Assembly (NCBI GenBank): GCA_947589585.1 | Contig: CANQCA010000062.1 | Coordinates: forward strand, 1 to 8,132 | Length of the DNA stretch: 8,132 nucleotides | Reading direction: 5' to 3' | Origin: an uncultured Clostridia bacterium | Lineage (GTDB): Bacteria > Bacillota > Clostridia > Christensenellales > Borkfalkiaceae | Shown here: positions 4,927-8,132 of the stretch, one piece after another | How the letters are laid out: each line of letters opens with the position of its first letter | How positions within the stretch are numbered: position 1 is the stretch's first letter | Made by a program: the position numbers and the translations under genes | The notes under the pieces: model-generated | What the model was told of the DNA's origin: nothing | The model's input: only the letters and a program-made list of their open reading frames with translations | Database searches by the model: none

Positions 4927-7668
4927 ATGAAACGTTTCAAAAATGTTCTCACGGCCTCGCTATCCTTTGTCTTTGCCATGGGCATCTGCGGCATTGCAGC
5001 CGCCTGCGGCACGAACGAAGAGGATAAGGCCGTCGATTACTCCGTCACCGTCACCTGCGAGGACACCGCCATCCTCTCCGGGGTGAAGGCCGAGCTAACC
5101 GATGCGAACGGGCTCACGGTGGCGGGGGGCGAAGCAAAGGCGCTCGACACAAAAGGTGAGGCCACCTTCACGGTCATGCCCGGCACATACACCGTCGAAC
5201 TCACCGGCGTGCCCGAGGCTTACACATGGGAGACGGCCACCCTTACCGAGGCGCATCCCACCGCGCTCATCGCCCTCGCCCTTGCCGATACGGAGACGGA
5301 TATCGACTATACCATTCTCGTCCGCAAGCCCGACGGGAGCCCCGCCGCGGGCGTGGAAGTGCAGATCTGCACCGTCGATTCGGAAAATGCCGGCAGCTGC
5401 TTCGGCGGCGACACGACGGTGACGGATGCCCAAGGCAAGGTCATCATCAAGGCGCCCGAGGCCAACTACGAGGTGCATATCCTCTCCGGCCTTCCCGAGG
5501 GATATACGTATGATAACAGCGCCCGCCTTTCCCCCGATGAGACGAGTGTGACGATCACCCTTTCCGCCAAACAGAGCGGCGATGAGGGCGGCAATAAGCC
5601 GGGCGAAGACGAAAAAGTCGAGATCGGCGCTGCCTACAACGGGGTCTGGTACAGCGAAGAGGCACACGTCTTCGTGACGGTGGATGCGGCAAATACCGCC
5701 ATTTCCGTCCTGAAAGAGAGCGGTACCGCCGTGGCGTCCGAACTGAAAAACGATGAAGTGAACGGCTATTCGTTCAAACTCGGCCAAGTGGCTTCTTCCC
5801 TCTACTTTTTGCAAAATAAACTCTACGTTGCTTTCGGAAACGATACGCCCGTCGAGCTTGTGAAATACGAGGGCGAGACCATCGTCACCCGTACGGTAAA
5901 AGTGAACGGCGATGCAAGCGTTCTCGCCGCGGTGAAGGTCTCCTTGAAATGCGCCGACGGGACAACGGCCTACGGCGGCGCGGAGAAGGCCCTCGACGAA
6001 AACGGTGAGGCCTCCTTCTCGGTCATGCCCTTCGCGTACACCGTCGAACTTACGGGGATCTCCCAAGACGAATACGCGTGGAACACGGCGGCCGTTTCCG
6101 ATGAAGCTCCCAATGCTACGGTCACGATCACAGTGCGTTTCGGCACTCTTGCAAACCCCTACAACTTCGCCAGCCCCTTTGCGGGCACGCAGACGGTGAA
6201 GCTTCCCGCCTACACGGACGAAGAGGGCATCGCCTACGTCTATTACAGCTACACGGCGACGGAGACTGCGATCTACACCCTCACCTATGACGACGCCTAT
6301 GTCGTGGACGTGAACATTGCGAAGGATGGCGATCACCTTCATCCGATCGCCCTTTGGAACATCAAAGCGGAATCCTATCCCTTCCAGCTCAAGGCGGGCG
6401 AGACGTACAGCTTCCGCTTTGCGGACTTCCGCGCCAATGCGGTGGGCGGCGACATGCCGATCACCATTGCGAAGACGGAGCTCTCCATCCCCGATAACTA
6501 CGCGGGCACATGGACGGACCTTGAAGAGGATCCTACACACACCGTCGTCCTCACAAAGACGGGCGGCACGTGGACGGTCACCTATAACGGGACAGCCGTT
6601 GAGCTCGGGCTCGCGGATACGAACGGCGGATATCTCTTCACGCTCGGCGGAAAGGATTACACCATGTCCTTCCCCGAAAACGGCGCCTCCCTCCTTCTCT
6701 CTTGGGGGAACGGAGAGGACGAGAGCGTCTTCCTCTTCACCGCAGGGAATCACCCCGACCGCTCCCCCGGCACGCAGGGCAACCCCATTGAACTTAACCA
6801 GAGCGAACTTACAACGCGGACTTGGTCGGAAGCTACGGCGGTCGAGGGGAAATTCTTCACTGTCACGGCGACTGCAACCAAGATGTATCGGCTCACCGTG
6901 ACCTCTGTGAGTACGGCAAAATGCGAGGCAATGATCTCCATCGAGGATGAGACGGGGCACAACGTCCTCTCCGAATGGATGGGTGCAGTGGGCGCAAGTG
7001 TAAACTTCCGCCTCGACGAAGGGAAAACTTACACCATCAACGTCGGGATCGCCGATCCCACAGACGAGACGGGCATGACGAGCCCTTCGGGGACGGTCGC
7101 CTTCACCCTCGCAGAGATCGAACTCGCCGAGATCCCGCAAGAGATCTTGGATATCAACTGGATAAGCGACAAGGCGACGCTCGCTCTCACAAAATATACC
7201 GTGACGCTCACCACCTTCTTCCCCTTCTCGGGCGATGTGACTTCCGTCTCGAAGGATGGCGACACAACGACCGTCACTTGGGGCGCGGGCGGCTACACCC
7301 TCATCTATGACGCTACGGAAAAAACACTGACTATCACCATGGGCGAGAACACTTATACCTTTGCAGCCAAAGAGGACGGCGGGACGATCTCCCTGCCCGA
7401 AGGCTGGAACGGGACCTATCAGAGAGACGGATATAAGGTCGTCATCGACGGGACCAACATTAAGATCAGTTTCGGGACGCATACCGACGTCACCGTAACG
7501 GTCACGGGGTATGACGAGACATCGGGAACGATCTCCTTCACTGCGGACGGTATCACGGGTTCCATTCAAAAGACGCAATCTTGGGAGGACCCCACCACTA
7601 ATAACATTTCCAATGTCTCCCTCACCGTCAACGGCGAGACGCAACGCAATCTTTCAAGACAGGCATAA
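4927..7668 (+). CDS. Large secreted modular lipoprotein of unknown function
   Basis: The 913-residue product is not recognised as a known named protein. It begins with a lipoprotein signal peptide (MKRFKN, hydrophobic core, IAAAC with Cys27), so it should be anchored outside the cell membrane. The rest is almost entirely beta-type sequence. Prealbumin/Cna-B-like modules lie at about 38-122, 126-213 and 322-406; the first and third are clear copies (KALD..GEA.F.VMP..YTVELTG). A charged Gly-rich linker spans 216-232. Small beta domains opening with YNGVWY, YAGTWT or WNGTYQ start near 237, 525 and 827. PPC-like jelly-roll segments opening GTLANPYNF and GTQGNPIEL start near 406 and 615. No protease, glycoside hydrolase or sortase motif was seen. 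The start is fixed by GGAGGT seven bases upstream and by the signal peptide. It is transcribed alone, divergent from malQ, ending at a strong terminator. A role in surface binding, perhaps of polysaccharide, is only inference. Confidence 0.88.
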   Translation: MKRFKNVLTASLSFVFAMGICGIAAACGTNEEDKAVDYSVTVTCEDTAILSGVKAELTDANGLTVAGGEAKALDTKGEATFTVMPGTYTVELTGVPEAYTWETATLTEAHPTALIALALADTETDIDYTILVRKPDGSPAAGVEVQICTVDSENAGSCFGGDTTVTDAQGKVIIKAPEANYEVHILSGLPEGYTYDNSARLSPDETSVTITLSAKQSGDEGGNKPGEDEKVEIGAAYNGVWYSEEAHVFVTVDAANTAISVLKESGTAVASELKNDEVNGYSFKLGQVASSLYFLQNKLYVAFGNDTPVELVKYEGETIVTRTVKVNGDASVLAAVKVSLKCADGTTAYGGAEKALDENGEASFSVMPFAYTVELTGISQDEYAWNTAAVSDEAPNATVTITVRFGTLANPYNFASPFAGTQTVKLPAYTDEEGIAYVYYSYTATETAIYTLTYDDAYVVDVNIAKDGDHLHPIALWNIKAESYPFQLKAGETYSFRFADFRANAVGGDMPITIAKTELSIPDNYAGTWTDLEEDPTHTVVLTKTGGTWTVTYNGTAVELGLADTNGGYLFTLGGKDYTMSFPENGASLLLSWGNGEDESVFLFTAGNHPDRSPGTQGNPIELNQSELTTRTWSEATAVEGKFFTVTATATKMYRLTVTSVSTAKCEAMISIEDETGHNVLSEWMGAVGASVNFRLDEGKTYTINVGIADPTDETGMTSPSGTVAFTLAEIELAEIPQEILDINWISDKATLALTKYTVTLTTFFPFSGDVTSVSKDGDTTTVTWGAGGYTLIYDATEKTLTITMGENTYTFAAKEDGGTISLPEGWNGTYQRDGYKVVIDGTNIKISFGTHTDVTVTVTGYDETSGTISFTADGITGSIQKTQSWEDPTTNNISNVSLTVNGETQRNLSRQA
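5038..5292 (+). repeat. Prealbumin/Cna-B-like module, copy A of internal duplication
   Basis: Codes residues 38-122 of the lipoprotein. Its core (5155-5208, residues 77-94) matches the core of copy B at 45 of 54 bases by hand count, including shared codons for the VMP and YTVEL stretches. The shared motif order is GVKAEL, GGEAKALD, GEATFTVMP, YTVELTG. Confidence 0.75.
5890..6144 (+). repeat. Prealbumin/Cna-B-like module, copy B of internal duplication
   Basis: Codes residues 322-406, with the same motif order as copy A: AVKVSL, GGAEKALD, GEASFSVMP, YTVELTG. The matching core is 6004-6057. A third, more diverged module at residues 126-213 lies directly after copy A, so this duplicate is not adjacent to its closest relative. 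Confidence 0.75.
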
Positions 7669-7683
7669 AGCCCTTACGGCAGG

Positions 7684-7715
7684 AAAAAAGAACGGCACAG
7701 TTGCCGTTCTTTTTT
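7684..7715. terminator. Bidirectional intrinsic terminator
   Basis: AAAAAAGAACGGCA pairs perfectly with TGCCGTTCTTTTTT around a CAGT loop, giving an eight-pair GC-containing core and six A/T pairs. The T-run exists on both strands. It begins 15 bases after the lipoprotein stop and lies six bases beyond the stop of the convergent dipeptidase gene, so it should serve both. Confidence 0.93.
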
Positions 7716-7721
7716 CGTGTT

Positions 7722-8132
7722 TCAGCCCAGGCTTGCAAAGACGCGGAGGGCGTTTTGATAGGCGATCTTTTCGGCAATTCGGGCGCCGAAGGCTTTCTCC
7801 AAATCAAAAAGAAGTTTGGGAACATGGGCGGCATTCGGAAGATAGGGATTGGGGGGTGCGCCGTCGAAATCCGAACCGAGCGCGAGAACATCCTCCCCGC
7901 CCACGCGCAAAATGTGCTTCGCATGCGTTAAAATAGCGTTACGCTGCCCCGCTTCGCTCCCGTCCGCCGAGAGGAAGCTCTGATAGAAGTTGAGCCCCAC
8001 CGCCCCGCCGCAATTTGCGATCGTTCGGATGCCCTCGTCGGAGAGGTTGCGGGTGTGAAAATGCACGGCGCGGGCATTGGAATGGCTCGCGACGAGGGGG
8101 AAGCCCTTCGCCCTGCAAATAGCGGCAGTATC
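7722..8132 (-). CDS. Membrane dipeptidase, peptidase family M19, C-terminal part
   Basis: Family M19 (renal dipeptidase-like) enzymes are zinc metalloenzymes that cleave dipeptides, including some with D-residues. The frame is open to the right edge, so only the last 136 residues are present of a protein usually a little over 300 residues long. Visible family motifs, counted from the edge, are VASHSN (14-19), HFHTRNLSDE (24-33) and LALGSDFDGAP (83-93). The histidines of the first two correspond to metal ligands of the family, and GSDFDG is its conserved active-site aspartate region. The N-terminal HxD metal site is outside the window. The C-terminus (YQNALRVFASLG) is normal for the family. 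The gene converges on the lipoprotein gene and shares its terminator. No functional tie to the mal cluster is evident. Confidence 0.9.
   Translation of the reverse strand, partial: DTAAICRAKGFPLVASHSNARAVHFHTRNLSDEGIRTIANCGGAVGLNFYQSFLSADGSEAGQRNAILTHAKHILRVGGEDVLALGSDFDGAPPNPYLPNAAHVPKLLFDLEKAFGARIAEKIAYQNALRVFASLG

Noticed and set aside
4845..5027. Short plus-strand open frame overlapping the start of the lipoprotein gene
   Set aside because: It begins upstream of the predicted transcription start, has no ribosome site, and its product resembles nothing. The signal-peptide frame at 4927 explains the sequence.
5095..7644. 849-codon open frame on the minus strand opposite the lipoprotein gene
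   Set aside because: Its product is rich in Arg, Gly and Asp with no recognisable domain, while the plus frame has a signal peptide, ribosome site, promoter and repeated modules. The antisense frame is most likely kept open by the codon bias of the real gene.
7722..8066. A complete 114-residue protein starting at a GTG at 8066
   Set aside because: The same frame stays open to the window edge and the upstream codons encode the conserved VASHSN motif of M19 dipeptidases, so the GTG is an internal valine codon.

Overview
The window looks like part of a bacterial chromosome from the Bacillota, most likely an uncultured gut-type Clostridia lineage. The signs are strong GGAGG ribosome binding sites, sigma-A type promoters with TTGACA/TTGCAA and TATAAT-like boxes spaced by exactly 17 bases, and lipoprotein signal peptides ending in an ACG cleavage motif. 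The substrate-binding protein is a lipoprotein, as expected for a cell without a periplasm. A Christensenellales-like host is possible, but the sequence alone does not settle it. No tRNA, rRNA, CRISPR array, insertion sequence or phage gene was seen.

The left half (1-4682, all minus strand) is a maltodextrin utilisation cluster. In transcription order it holds a 4-alpha-glucanotransferase (malQ, 3083-4597), a maltodextrin-binding lipoprotein (malE-like, 1614-2876), a large MalF-type permease (29-1534), and the first nine codons of a second permease (malG-like, from 29 off the left edge) joined to malF by a TAATG stop/start overlap. The logic is uptake of malto-oligosaccharides by MalE-MalF-MalG followed by disproportionation in the cytoplasm by MalQ. 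No ATPase or regulator gene lies inside the window. malQ has a near-perfect extended -10 promoter. A second promoter overlaps the last codons of malQ and would drive malE through a leader of about 210 bases containing direct repeats, hairpins and a 19-base palindrome. A perfect 12-bp stem-loop separates malE from malF and probably sets the binding protein above the permeases.

The divergent intergenic region (4598-4926) carries the malQ promoter facing left, a strong promoter facing right, a perfect 14-base palindrome and a GC-rich hairpin.

The right half holds one large gene (4927-7668, plus strand) for a 913-residue secreted lipoprotein of unknown function. It is built of beta-rich modules: three prealbumin/Cna-B-like repeats, two PPC-like jelly-roll segments and several small beta domains that each begin with a Y/W-x-G-x-W/Y motif. 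It ends in a strong terminator (7684-7715). The terminator is shared with a convergent M19 membrane dipeptidase gene (7722-8132, minus) whose N-terminal half lies beyond the right edge.

Most of the window is ordinary metabolism. The least described element is the modular lipoprotein divergent from the mal cluster. The most testable regulatory signals are the malE-malF hairpin, the promoter inside the end of malQ, and the two palindromes.
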